This document shows, in pieces, positions 27,835 to 36,891 of a DNA stretch of 64,000 bases. A program made the position numbers and the translations under genes. Within the stretch, counting starts at the first letter, position 1; each line of letters begins with the position of its first letter. The notes beneath the pieces were generated by a model. That model ran no database searches. It saw nothing but the letters and a program-made list of their open reading frames with translations, and had not been told where the DNA came from. Source of the stretch: Bacteroidetes bacterium HGW-Bacteroidetes-1 (GTDB taxonomy: Bacteria > Bacteroidota > Bacteroidia > Bacteroidales > F082); assembly GCA_002842755.1 (NCBI GenBank), contig PHDU01000022.1, forward strand, positions 27,416-91,415. Direction: 5' to 3'.

Positions 27835-29331
27835 ATGAAAGCTTTTGTAAAACAGCTGTCTGTTTTTTTTCTCATAATTACACTGATGAGTAGTTGTTCA
27901 AATTCAAAAAAACTGGAGGTTGAAATTTTTGAGACTTCGGCAAATGGCAATCAGCTGACCAGATTAGCTGAATTTCCTGTAGCAGACTCCATCGTAAAAA
28001 TTTCTGTTTTGCCGGGCGAAGAGTTTCAGTTAATCACCGGATTCGGAGGTTCCTTTACCGAAGCTTCTGCTCACCTGCTCAACCGGTTAAATAAGGAGAA
28101 CCGCGATAAAATTCTGGAAGCTTATTTTGGAGAATCGGGCTCCAGGTACTCACTGACGCGTACCCACATGAATTCCTGCGATTTTTCCCTGGGCAACTAT
28201 TCCTATGCGCCTGTTGAGGGGGATAAGGAATTGGAGCATTTTTCCATTCAGGAAGATATGGATGACATCATCCCCATGATCAAAGATGCCAGATCCCTTT
28301 CAAAGGATGGTTTTAAAATTATCTCATCGCCTTGGACAGCTCCTCCGTGGATGAAAGACAACAAAGACTGGCGCGGCGGAAAACTATTGCCTGAATATTA
28401 TAACACCTGGGCTTTGTTCTTCTCAAAATATATCGATGCATACAAGAAGGAAGGGATTGATATCTGGGGATTTACAGTTGAAAATGAACCGTTGGGAAAT
28501 GATAGTAATTGGGAAAGTATGCATTATAGCCCACAGGAAATGAATGAATTTGTGAAAAACCATTTAGGTCCCAGATTGAATGCCGATGGACATAAAGTAA
28601 AAATTCTGGGTTTTGATCAAAATCGTGGAGAAGAGCTAAAAAATTGGGTAGATGTCATGTTTGATGATGTTGATGCTAATCAATACTACGATGGTACAGC
28701 AATTCACTGGTATGCAAGTACCTATGATTATTTTCCAGAATCATTGCAATACGCTTATATAAAAGCTCCCGGCAAACATTTGATACAAACGGAAGCTTGT
28801 GTTGATGCCCAGGTTCCCCGGTGGAAAGACGATGCCTGGTACTGGTCAAAAGAAGCCACTGATTGGGGCTGGACATGGGCTCCCGATGATCAAAAATATC
28901 TGCATCCCAAATATGTACCGGTATTTCGTTATGCCAGAGACATCATCGGCTGCCTGAACAATTGGGTTGATGGGTGGATCGACTGGAACATGGTTTTAGA
29001 TAAACAAGGCGGTCCGAACTGGGCTAAAAACTGGTGCGTGGCACCTGTTATTGTTGACCCTGAACAGGATGAAGTTTACTTTACACCTTTGTATTATACC
29101 ATGGCTCATTTCAGTAAATTTATCAGACCGGGTGCTGTTAGAATAGGATTTGAAAATGCTGATAATAGTATTATGGTTACTGCTACTCAAAATCCTGATG
29201 GCTCCATTGCCGTAGTTATTTTTAATCCAAATGAAGAAGCGAAAAGAATCCGGCTTTCATTAAAAGAAAAATCAGTCGAATTCTCTATTAATGAGACATC
29301 AATACAAACCATTTTGATTAAAGGGTTATAA
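27835..29331 (+). CDS. GH30 family beta-glucosidase / beta-1,6-glucanase, lipoprotein
   Basis: 498 residues; lipobox MSSCSNS. GH30 (clan GH-A) TIM barrel plus side beta-domain: ITGFGGSFTEASAH, SLTRTHMNSCDFSLGNYSY and SSPWTAPPWMKDN are family signatures. The acid/base is in TVENEPLGN (Glu218) and the nucleophile in IQTEACVD (Glu320). The C-terminal strand region (SIAVVIFNPNEEAK) is the usual GH30 side domain. In laminarin loci GH30 enzymes remove beta-1,6-linked glucose branches, which would let GH16/GH17 and the phosphorylase work on the main chain. The subfamily is not resolved. Confidence 0.92.
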   Translation: MKAFVKQLSVFFLIITLMSSCSNSKKLEVEIFETSANGNQLTRLAEFPVADSIVKISVLPGEEFQLITGFGGSFTEASAHLLNRLNKENRDKILEAYFGESGSRYSLTRTHMNSCDFSLGNYSYAPVEGDKELEHFSIQEDMDDIIPMIKDARSLSKDGFKIISSPWTAPPWMKDNKDWRGGKLLPEYYNTWALFFSKYIDAYKKEGIDIWGFTVENEPLGNDSNWESMHYSPQEMNEFVKNHLGPRLNADGHKVKILGFDQNRGEELKNWVDVMFDDVDANQYYDGTAIHWYASTYDYFPESLQYAYIKAPGKHLIQTEACVDAQVPRWKDDAWYWSKEATDWGWTWAPDDQKYLHPKYVPVFRYARDIIGCLNNWVDGWIDWNMVLDKQGGPNWAKNWCVAPVIVDPEQDEVYFTPLYYTMAHFSKFIRPGAVRIGFENADNSIMVTATQNPDGSIAVVIFNPNEEAKRIRLSLKEKSVEFSINETSIQTILIKGL

Positions 29332-29373
29332 AAATAATTCCTAAACTATTGAATAATTAAAAATCAATAAATT

Positions 29374-30804
29374 ATGTCAACGTACGAAACGCCACTAAAA
29401 GACAGGGTTCCCTTTAGGCAAAAAGCAGCTTTTGGAGCCGGCCATTTGGTTAATAACCTATTACCTGGTTCACTTGGGGTTTTCGCCTTCTTTTTGCTTA
29501 CAGCTTTTGGAATGGACCCATTCCTTGCTGGTTTGCTCGGAGGTTTACCGCGGTTTTTTGATGCCATAACCGATCCCATAATGGGTTATATTTCAGATAA
29601 TACAAAATCCAGATTTGGAAGACGGAAACCATACATTTTTATAGGGGCAATTCTCAGCGGCGTTTTGTTTGCTGTTTTATGGCAGCTCAATCCCGAAAAT
29701 ACACAAATGTATAACTTCTGGTATTTTCTGATTTTATCATTGGTCTATTTAACCGGTAATACCATATTTTCAACGCCGCTAATCGGACTGGGCTATGAAA
29801 TGACTTCTGATTATAACGAACGTACGCGTTTGATGGGTTTTTCGCAAACTATGGGACAAATGGCATGGATGATTGTACCCTGGTTCTGGGTAATTATTGC
29901 CAATCCAGATATATTTGATTCTCAAGCTATTGGAGTTCGAAGGTTGTCTGTTATTGTCGGGGCAATTTGTATGGTTTTGGGCATTTTGCCTGCCTTATTC
30001 TGTAAAGAGATTGACCAGACTAACCTTACCAACCGAGATGAACTCACATTGAAAAACATTGCCAAAAATTTCAAGAGCTTGATCCATAACATGGTATTGA
30101 TTTTTAAAAACACAACATTTGTAAGACTTTGCACAGCAACTTTTCTGGTATTCAACGGCTTTCAAATGGTAGCATCATTCAGTTATTTTATTATTGTTTT
30201 CTACATGTTCAAGGGAGACTATGGTCTTGCAGGAACATGGCCAGCCTGGTTCTCTACAATTAGTGCAATGTTCACAGCGTTTTTAATAATACCGGTAATT
30301 ACATGGATGGCAAACAGATGGGGCAAAAGAAAGGCCTTCATATATGCCACAGCCATTTCGATTGTAGGTTACGCCCTCAAATGGTGGGGTTTTAATCCTG
30401 ATAATCCGTGGTTGATTTTTATGCCCTTACCCTTTATGGTATTCGGAATTGGTGGATTGTTCACCCTCATGATGAGCATGACCGCCGATGTATGCGACCT
30501 CGACGAATTAAACAATGGTATGCCTCGCAAGGAAGGTACCTTCGGTGCCATTTACTGGTGGATGGTAAAACTTGGGCAAGGTCTTGCTTTGGTATTGGGG
30601 GGCCTGGTACTTAAGCTTGTAGGTTTCGACCAGAATGCCGCACAGCAAACCGCCGATACGATTACAAATCTAAGGCTCGCAGATATTATTGTGCCTGCAT
30701 TTACCGCGGCTTTGGCAATTTGGGTCATGTGGAAATATGACCTTACTGAAGCAAAAGCAAGAGAAATTAAAGAAGAGCTAATTGATCGAAGGGGAGAGTT
30801 ATAA
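29374..30804 (+). CDS. GPH-family sugar:cation symporter (second)
   Basis: 476-residue membrane protein of the same family as the transporter at 25140: AFGAGHLVNNLLPG start, DNTKSRFGRRKPYIF in the first cytoplasmic loop and DVCDLDELNNGMPRKEG in the later loop. The two are clearly diverged, so they may take different products (for example disaccharide versus longer chains, or beta-1,3 versus beta-1,6). It sits between the GH30 gene and the two cytosolic GH17 genes. Confidence 0.9.
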   Translation: MSTYETPLKDRVPFRQKAAFGAGHLVNNLLPGSLGVFAFFLLTAFGMDPFLAGLLGGLPRFFDAITDPIMGYISDNTKSRFGRRKPYIFIGAILSGVLFAVLWQLNPENTQMYNFWYFLILSLVYLTGNTIFSTPLIGLGYEMTSDYNERTRLMGFSQTMGQMAWMIVPWFWVIIANPDIFDSQAIGVRRLSVIVGAICMVLGILPALFCKEIDQTNLTNRDELTLKNIAKNFKSLIHNMVLIFKNTTFVRLCTATFLVFNGFQMVASFSYFIIVFYMFKGDYGLAGTWPAWFSTISAMFTAFLIIPVITWMANRWGKRKAFIYATAISIVGYALKWWGFNPDNPWLIFMPLPFMVFGIGGLFTLMMSMTADVCDLDELNNGMPRKEGTFGAIYWWMVKLGQGLALVLGGLVLKLVGFDQNAAQQTADTITNLRLADIIVPAFTAALAIWVMWKYDLTEAKAREIKEELIDRRGEL

Positions 30805-30850
30805 CCAACAAGTGAATTTTGAATAGAAAATAAACCTAACAAATTGAAAT

Positions 30851-31771
30851 ATGTCATTCAGAAAAGAAAGATTACTTAACTATAAGAGGCCTGAAGGCAT
30901 CCGGAAGGAGTTGTTGTACGATGACAAGTCTGCTGAGGATATCAGGAATTTGTTTCTGGAAGTTTTACACGGTGGCGTAAGTGGATTCTGCTTCAGCATT
31001 TATGAAGATGGTCAAAAACCTGGAACTCAGATTTCTGAAGCACAGGTGAGAAGAAGAATGCAAATCCTTAAACGTTATGCCAATTGTGTGCGATCTTTTT
31101 CCTGCATCGAGGGAAATGAGCTTGTTCCCAAAATAGCGAAAGAATTTGGCATGAAAACACTTGTTGGTGCCTGGTTAGGAACTGATGAAGAAAAAAACCT
31201 TCAGGAAATTGAGAATCTGATTCAACTGGCCAAAGAAGGATATGTTGATTATGCTGCGGTGGGCAATGAAGTACTCTACAGGAAAGATTTAACGGAACAT
31301 CAACTTCTGGATATCATTTATCATGTGAAAAAAGAAATTCCAAATATTCCTGTTGGCTATGTTGATGCATACTATGAATTTGTGCAAAGACCGGAAATAG
31401 CAGAAGCTTGTGATGTGATTTTTTGCAATTGCTATCCTTTCTGGGAAGGTACTAGCTTCAACGATTCATTTGAGCACATGCAACAGATGTATCTTCAGGC
31501 TTTTATGGCGGCTAACGGGAAAAAAGTGATCATTACTGAAACAGGCTGGCCAAGTCAGGGAGATGCCCTGGAAGTAGCAGTACCTTCGACTATAAATGCC
31601 ATGAAGTACTTCATCAACACGAATCTGTGGGCAATGGATGAAAATATTGAAGTTTTCTATTTCGCCTCATTTGATGAATCGTGGAAGGTTGGCCCGGAAG
31701 GAGATGTAGGCGCCCATTGGGGTATCTGGGATAAGTCAGAAAAATTAAAATTTGTAGATGAACACATTTAA
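30851..31771 (+). CDS. GH17 family enzyme, cytosolic (first)
   Basis: 306 residues with no signal peptide or lipobox. GH17-like barrel with acid/base in VGNEVLYRK (Glu140), nucleophile in ITETGWPSQ (Glu230) and closing strand FYFASFDESWK. It begins GGVSGFCFSIYEDGQ, unlike the other two GH17 proteins here, so it is a distinct branch. Being cytosolic and next to a second such gene and a phosphorylase, it may trim imported oligosaccharides or transglycosylate them. It overlaps the next gene by 14 bases. Confidence 0.85.
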   Translation: MSFRKERLLNYKRPEGIRKELLYDDKSAEDIRNLFLEVLHGGVSGFCFSIYEDGQKPGTQISEAQVRRRMQILKRYANCVRSFSCIEGNELVPKIAKEFGMKTLVGAWLGTDEEKNLQEIENLIQLAKEGYVDYAAVGNEVLYRKDLTEHQLLDIIYHVKKEIPNIPVGYVDAYYEFVQRPEIAEACDVIFCNCYPFWEGTSFNDSFEHMQQMYLQAFMAANGKKVIITETGWPSQGDALEVAVPSTINAMKYFINTNLWAMDENIEVFYFASFDESWKVGPEGDVGAHWGIWDKSEKLKFVDEHI

Positions 31772-32696
31772 AAAACTGGGCATAATCCCCGGTAAAGCCA
31801 TTTGCTATTCCGGTTTCAGGGAAGGTCAACAACCCGGAGGTGATTATCCTGATTATGAGCAGATAAAGGAAGATCTTTTAATCCTCAGCAATCATTGGAA
31901 ATATCTGCGGCTGTTTGATTGTGACCAACATGCCCAAATGGTTTTGGATGTTATTACCAACGAAAAACTTGACTTCAAAATAATGCTGGGTGCTTTTATT
32001 GAAGCCGAAATGAACAATTTCAACTGCCCATGGAACGGGGGAGTGCATTCTGAAGAGCAACTTGCAAAAAACTGTGTTAGCAACGAGAAAAAAATAAATA
32101 AGTTGATTGATTTTGGCAATCAATACTCTGACATTATTTTTTCACTTTCGGTGGGCAATGAAGCATGTGTTGAATGGACTGATCATTATGTTCCGCAAAG
32201 CAGGGTGCTGGATTACGTCAGAAAGGTTAAAGCAAAAGCAAAACAGCCGGTAACTTTCTGTGAAAATTATGCACCCTGGCTGTTAAAACTTGATAAGTTA
32301 GCTGCTGAACTGGATTTTGTTTCCATTCATACCTACCCGGTATGGGAATACAAGCACATCAATGAGTCCCTCGAATATTCAAAAGAAAATTACTATTCGG
32401 TTGCTAAAAAATATCCTGACAAACCGATAGTAATTACAGAAGCGGGCTGGGCAACCAATTCAAACGGAAGAGGTATTAATCCCCAGCAAGTAAATGAAGA
32501 ATTTCAGAACATCTATTTTGAGAAACTCATGGAATGGGTTGAAAGGGAGAATATTCTTGCTTTCTTTTTTGAAGCATTTGATGAATCCTGGAAAGGATCA
32601 TCAGAACCTTTGGAACCAGAGAAGCATTGGGGATTGTTCAAAATTGACCGAACTCCAAAGATGGCTGTTAAGTATTTAAAAGGAAAAAATATATAA
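31758..32696 (+). CDS. GH17 family enzyme, cytosolic (second)
   Basis: 312 residues, signal-less. GH17-like barrel: ICYSGFREGQQPGGDYPDY, LRLFDCDQHAQ, acid/base in VGNEACVEW (Glu135), nucleophile in ITEAGWATN (Glu228), closing strand FFFEAFDESWK. It is closer to the lipoprotein GH17 at 26515 than to its immediate neighbour, with which it overlaps, so the pair is not a recent tandem duplication. Co-translation suggests the two act together. Confidence 0.86.
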   Translation: MNTFKKLGIIPGKAICYSGFREGQQPGGDYPDYEQIKEDLLILSNHWKYLRLFDCDQHAQMVLDVITNEKLDFKIMLGAFIEAEMNNFNCPWNGGVHSEEQLAKNCVSNEKKINKLIDFGNQYSDIIFSLSVGNEACVEWTDHYVPQSRVLDYVRKVKAKAKQPVTFCENYAPWLLKLDKLAAELDFVSIHTYPVWEYKHINESLEYSKENYYSVAKKYPDKPIVITEAGWATNSNGRGINPQQVNEEFQNIYFEKLMEWVERENILAFFFEAFDESWKGSSEPLEPEKHWGLFKIDRTPKMAVKYLKGKNI

Positions 32697-32772
32697 TAAT
32701 TATAATCATTGTTTACTTAAAGGAATAGACCAAACCGCTTATAAATTAAATTAATCTAAAAATTAAACTACT

Positions 32773-34062
32773 ATGAAAAAATTTACTCTTATTTTGTTGA
32801 TGTTTGTCACATCAGTGGGTTTTACTCAAAATGCCCCTATCAATTTTGAAACTGGCGGTTATGGTACCAATTGGACTTGGACAGTTTTTGAAAACGATGC
32901 CAATCCGCCTGTTGAAATTATTGCTAATCCGGATCAATCAGGGATTAACACATCTGCTACTGTAGCTAAGTTTACGGCTCTGCAAGCCGGAAATCCATGG
33001 GCAGGGTGCGAATCAGCTCATGGCTCAACCGACTTGGGACCATTTGTACTCGATGCCACAAACTCTTCCATTAAGATTATGGTATGGAAATCTGTAATCA
33101 GTGATGTAGGTATTAAGTTAGTGGCCACAACGAGTTGGTCACAAGGAGAAATTAAAGTGGCTAATACTTTGGTTAACCAATGGGAAGAACTCACATTTAA
33201 TTTTTCCAGTTTTGTAAACCCACCTTCATCAGAAGGTGCATTAGATCAAATAGTTGTATTTCCTGATTTTGATCTGGCAGGAAGAACACAGGACAATGTA
33301 GTTTATTTTGATAATATTACTTTTAACGAACAAGGTGCTACATCAGATGTACCAACTGTTGCTGCTCCAACTCCTCCAGAACGTGATCCTGCTGATGTTC
33401 TGTCAGTTTACAGTCATGCTTATACTGATGTATTAAATACTGATTTTAATCCAAACTGGGGACAATCAACGGCCGTGACTTTCGTGCAAATTGAAGGAAA
33501 TGAAACCATAAAATACGCGAATTTAAATTATCAGGGTACACAATTTGCAAGTCCTTTGAATGTAACAGCATTGGAGACGCTTCACATTGACATGTGGACG
33601 GCCAACGCTACCACAGTTAACATTTCTCTTATTAGTACTGGTCCGGTTGAAACGCCATATTCATTGCCAATTACACCCAATCAATGGGTTAGCTATAACA
33701 TTCCTTTGACTGCATTTGCAGGTGTTAATATGGCTGATATTATTCAATTTAAGTTTGATGGTGGCACTGGCTCACAGACAATTTATCTCGACAATATGTA
33801 TTTTTTTTCCGGAGATATTTCTTCAGTTGACGCAAATCTATTGGATAAAGTTCAACTATATCCTAACCCTGTTAAAGCTGGTGGTCTGGTTCAGCTCAGT
33901 ACTGAAGCAGAACCAATCACTATTTATGACCACAGTGGCAGGTTTATTATGTCCACCAAATCCACTACAATAAACACGGAAGGTTTGAAACAGGGAATCT
34001 ACATCTTGACCATTCAAACTAAGAATGGCAGTATTCAAAAGCAAAAACTATTTGTAAATTAG
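32773..34062 (+). CDS. T9SS-secreted carbohydrate-binding protein
   Basis: 429 residues. The signal peptide ends near GFTQ. Domain 1 (about 20-185) is a galactose-binding-like module (NFETGGYGTNWTW, VVYFDNITF). Domain 2 (about 195-350) is the module also found at the end of the lipoprotein at 18926; shared stretches include NWGQSTAV/PWGQATVV, TGPVETPYSL/PGPVETPYSL and IYLDN. Domain 3 (about 358-429) is a T9SS type A sorting domain: VQLYPNP, YDHSGR, LKQGIYILTI, KLFVN. No catalytic motif is seen. It probably binds glucan at or near the surface. Last gene before the terminator. Confidence 0.85.
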   Translation: MKKFTLILLMFVTSVGFTQNAPINFETGGYGTNWTWTVFENDANPPVEIIANPDQSGINTSATVAKFTALQAGNPWAGCESAHGSTDLGPFVLDATNSSIKIMVWKSVISDVGIKLVATTSWSQGEIKVANTLVNQWEELTFNFSSFVNPPSSEGALDQIVVFPDFDLAGRTQDNVVYFDNITFNEQGATSDVPTVAAPTPPERDPADVLSVYSHAYTDVLNTDFNPNWGQSTAVTFVQIEGNETIKYANLNYQGTQFASPLNVTALETLHIDMWTANATTVNISLISTGPVETPYSLPITPNQWVSYNIPLTAFAGVNMADIIQFKFDGGTGSQTIYLDNMYFFSGDISSVDANLLDKVQLYPNPVKAGGLVQLSTEAEPITIYDHSGRFIMSTKSTTINTEGLKQGIYILTIQTKNGSIQKQKLFVN

Positions 34063-34081
34063 GTTAAGTTTAGTGTTTTTT

Positions 34082-34112
34082 AAGCCGTCTGTAAAAGGAC
34101 GGCTTTATTTTT
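34082..34112 (+). terminator. Intrinsic terminator of the glucan locus
   Basis: AAGCCGTC (34082-34089) pairs perfectly with GACGGCTT (34098-34105), followed by TATTTTTT. It separates the structural genes from the regulator gene, which therefore needs its own promoter. Confidence 0.88.
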
Positions 34113-34151
34113 TAACTTTGTTAACACATATTTTTTCTCTAAAAGATTCAT

Positions 34152-36845
34152 TTGAAAGCGAGGGTTACATATATTTTGCTTCTTATTTTTGAAATTCTTT
34201 TTACCTCTGGTCAAAAGATGCCGGAAAAAGGCGTGCCTTTGATACAAAACTACACACCGGTACATTATCAAAATATGGGAAAGGTTTGGGATATTAAGTC
34301 TTCTGAAAGTGGAATTGTTTATATGGCAGCTGATAAAGGATTGATTGAATATGACGGAAAAATCTGGAACACTTTTAAAGGCAGTAAGGGTTTTACGCGT
34401 TCTTTGCTTCTTGTGAATGATTCTACTATTTATACGGGTTCTGATTTAGATTTTGGAATTTGGCGGAAAAACAGATATCAAGCCTTTGAATACACTTCGC
34501 TGTACCCGTTCAAAGAAGATGTCAACGATTTTATTGAAGAGTTCTGGGATGTACATCAACTAAATGATAAAATAATTTTTGTTTCATTTCAAAATTTATA
34601 TATATATAAAGATCAGCAACTTACTAGAATTTCTGCACCATATAAGTTTACTGCAAGCTTTGTTGATCATGACACATTATTTTTTGTAGATGAAAGAGAT
34701 GGGCTCTTGATTTTTGATGGCTTTTCTCTGAATCAGTTTTTTAATCACCCTGTTGAAAACAGTTTAGATATTTTGGGAATAGGTCAAAATAAGCAAGGAT
34801 TAGTATTGGTTACTAAAAATTCAGGTCTTTATTCCTATTCTGGAGGAAAGTTAAAGGTTTTGAATAATGATTTTTCGAATAAGTTGAAAGTTGCCAAAGT
34901 TTTCAGTTTTGAGCCAATTGGAAACTCTTATTTAGCCTTTGGTACAGTTCTTAAAGGTTTGTATATTACTGATTTAAAAGGTAATATTATCCATCATATT
35001 AACAAGCATAAAGGGCTACCCAATAGTACTATTTTAAGTTTACATTACAGTCCAGCAGGAAAGTTGTGGATGGGAATGGACTATGGTGTATCAGCAATTG
35101 ATCTCAAAAATAAACTGACCTATTTTTATGATTACACCGGAGATTTTGGAACAGCTTATACCGCCTTGGTAAAGGATGAAATCTTTTACTTAGGAACCAA
35201 CCAAGGCTTATATCGATCGAGATGGATTGACTTAAATAACGATGCCGAATTTAATAGGTTTCAGCTTGTCCCTGGAACCGAGGGGCAGGTTTGGTCACTA
35301 ATGAATGTTGATAACACTTTGTTTATCGGGCACGATCAGGGATTATTTACTTTAAAAGAAAATGCTGTTCAAAAAATAAGTGATCACCATGGGTTTTGGA
35401 CAGTTTTACCTTATCAGAATTATTTATTGACAGGAAATTATAAAGGCATCTTAATTTTTGAAAAAAAAGAAAACATTTGGACTTTTCTAAAAAAAATGGA
35501 TCTAATATTGGGTTCGTGCAATCAATTAATCATTGAAAAAGAGAATATTTTGTGGGTAAATATTCCAAACTTTGGTTTTATCAGGGCTGTTCTTGACGAG
35601 AATCTATCCCCTGAGGAAAGATTGATATTTCCAGCTGAGGATTTTGATGGTAATAATTTGTATCTGAGAAAGAGCAATGATGAAATACAAGTCATTACTG
35701 ATAAGTTTCAATATACTTACAATTCAACGGATAAGAAATTTTCAGATAAGACTAAAATTACAAACGATTCTAAATTAAATGGTTTATTGTCAGTCGTGTA
35801 TCAAAATACTAATCTACATGCTGATTATGAGTTTTATTCTATCTACAACGGTTTTGCACTAAAATATCTTAGGCAAAGTGAAAAACAAAATCCGATTAAG
35901 TTCACATTGATTCCGAAAAAAATTGAAGCTTTTAATAATGATGAAAAACTATTGCTTTTTCCTGATGCAACAGTCCCTTACGATATGAATCACATCAACG
36001 TTGAATTTATTGTTCCAAATCAAGACGATGTATTGTATCAGTACAAATTCAAGGACGGTGATAAATGGAGTGAATGGGTTACTGACAACACGTTTACTTT
36101 TTTAAGTTTAAAGCATGGATCGCACAGCCTTATTGTAAGAGCCTCTTTACATGGAAAAATTACAGATGAAAAGGTAATATCATTCCGTATAGCTACACCA
36201 TGGTATCGCTCGTGGTACGCTTACCTGACTTATGTTCTGTTGATTGTTTTGGCATTTTACTTCACACGTGTCTTGCAAATAATATCTTTAAAGAGACAAA
36301 AGAAGTTATTCTTAATCAAAGAGAAAAACACGCTGCAAATGCAAGCCGAAAAATTCCGTAATGAAATTGTGCTTTTGGAGAAGGAACGTATAAAAATGGA
36401 ATATGATCAAATTAAAGAACAATTAAAAATTAAAACTATTGAATTGGCAAACAAAGCTAAAGATAATGAGGATAAAAACCGCTTACTCGTTATTCTGAAA
36501 GACAAATGCAATATGGTTCAAAAAGATCCTTCGACATCAAAAATCAGGTGGAATGAAATGCAGCGATTATTAGACTCCTATCTAAACGTAGAAGACAAAA
36601 CTTTTGAAATTCAAATGGATGAGTTACATCAGGAGTTTTTTAAAAAATTGAAAGAAAATTTTCCAGGTTTATCCAGTAACGATTTGCGGTTGTGTGCCTA
36701 TTTAAAAATCGGACTTAATTCCAAAGAAATTGCAGAAATCTTAAATATTCAACCTTCCAGTTCCTATATAAGTCGGTCGAGATTAAGAAAGAAACTCAGC
36801 CTTAAAACAGATGAAGATTTGTATGATTTTTTGAATGCCTTATAG
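34152..36845 (+). CDS. SusR-like membrane sensor-regulator (Reg_prop / Y_Y_Y / LuxR-type HTH)
   Basis: 897 residues. The start is probably the TTG at 34152, since the next Met would remove the signal peptide (ILLLIFEILFTSGQ). Residues about 30-600 are beta-propeller repeats (DIKSSESGIVYMAADKGL-type blades), followed by a Y_Y_Y domain (about 615-680, YQYKFKDGDKWSEWV), one membrane helix (about 690-712), a coiled coil (about 718-790) and a C-terminal HTH of LuxR type (NSKEIAEILNIQPSSSYISR). There is no histidine kinase domain, so it is not a hybrid two-component protein. This is the design of SusR, which senses a sugar in the periplasm and activates its own locus. It is the likely regulator of the genes at 15777-34062. 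Confidence 0.88.
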   Translation: MKARVTYILLLIFEILFTSGQKMPEKGVPLIQNYTPVHYQNMGKVWDIKSSESGIVYMAADKGLIEYDGKIWNTFKGSKGFTRSLLLVNDSTIYTGSDLDFGIWRKNRYQAFEYTSLYPFKEDVNDFIEEFWDVHQLNDKIIFVSFQNLYIYKDQQLTRISAPYKFTASFVDHDTLFFVDERDGLLIFDGFSLNQFFNHPVENSLDILGIGQNKQGLVLVTKNSGLYSYSGGKLKVLNNDFSNKLKVAKVFSFEPIGNSYLAFGTVLKGLYITDLKGNIIHHINKHKGLPNSTILSLHYSPAGKLWMGMDYGVSAIDLKNKLTYFYDYTGDFGTAYTALVKDEIFYLGTNQGLYRSRWIDLNNDAEFNRFQLVPGTEGQVWSLMNVDNTLFIGHDQGLFTLKENAVQKISDHHGFWTVLPYQNYLLTGNYKGILIFEKKENIWTFLKKMDLILGSCNQLIIEKENILWVNIPNFGFIRAVLDENLSPEERLIFPAEDFDGNNLYLRKSNDEIQVITDKFQYTYNSTDKKFSDKTKITNDSKLNGLLSVVYQNTNLHADYEFYSIYNGFALKYLRQSEKQNPIKFTLIPKKIEAFNNDEKLLLFPDATVPYDMNHINVEFIVPNQDDVLYQYKFKDGDKWSEWVTDNTFTFLSLKHGSHSLIVRASLHGKITDEKVISFRIATPWYRSWYAYLTYVLLIVLAFYFTRVLQIISLKRQKKLFLIKEKNTLQMQAEKFRNEIVLLEKERIKMEYDQIKEQLKIKTIELANKAKDNEDKNRLLVILKDKCNMVQKDPSTSKIRWNEMQRLLDSYLNVEDKTFEIQMDELHQEFFKKLKENFPGLSSNDLRLCAYLKIGLNSKEIAEILNIQPSSSYISRSRLRKKLSLKTDEDLYDFLNAL

Positions 36846-36891
36846 ATCTGAATTACAATACCAGAAATATCAAAAAAGTTAGATTAATTGA

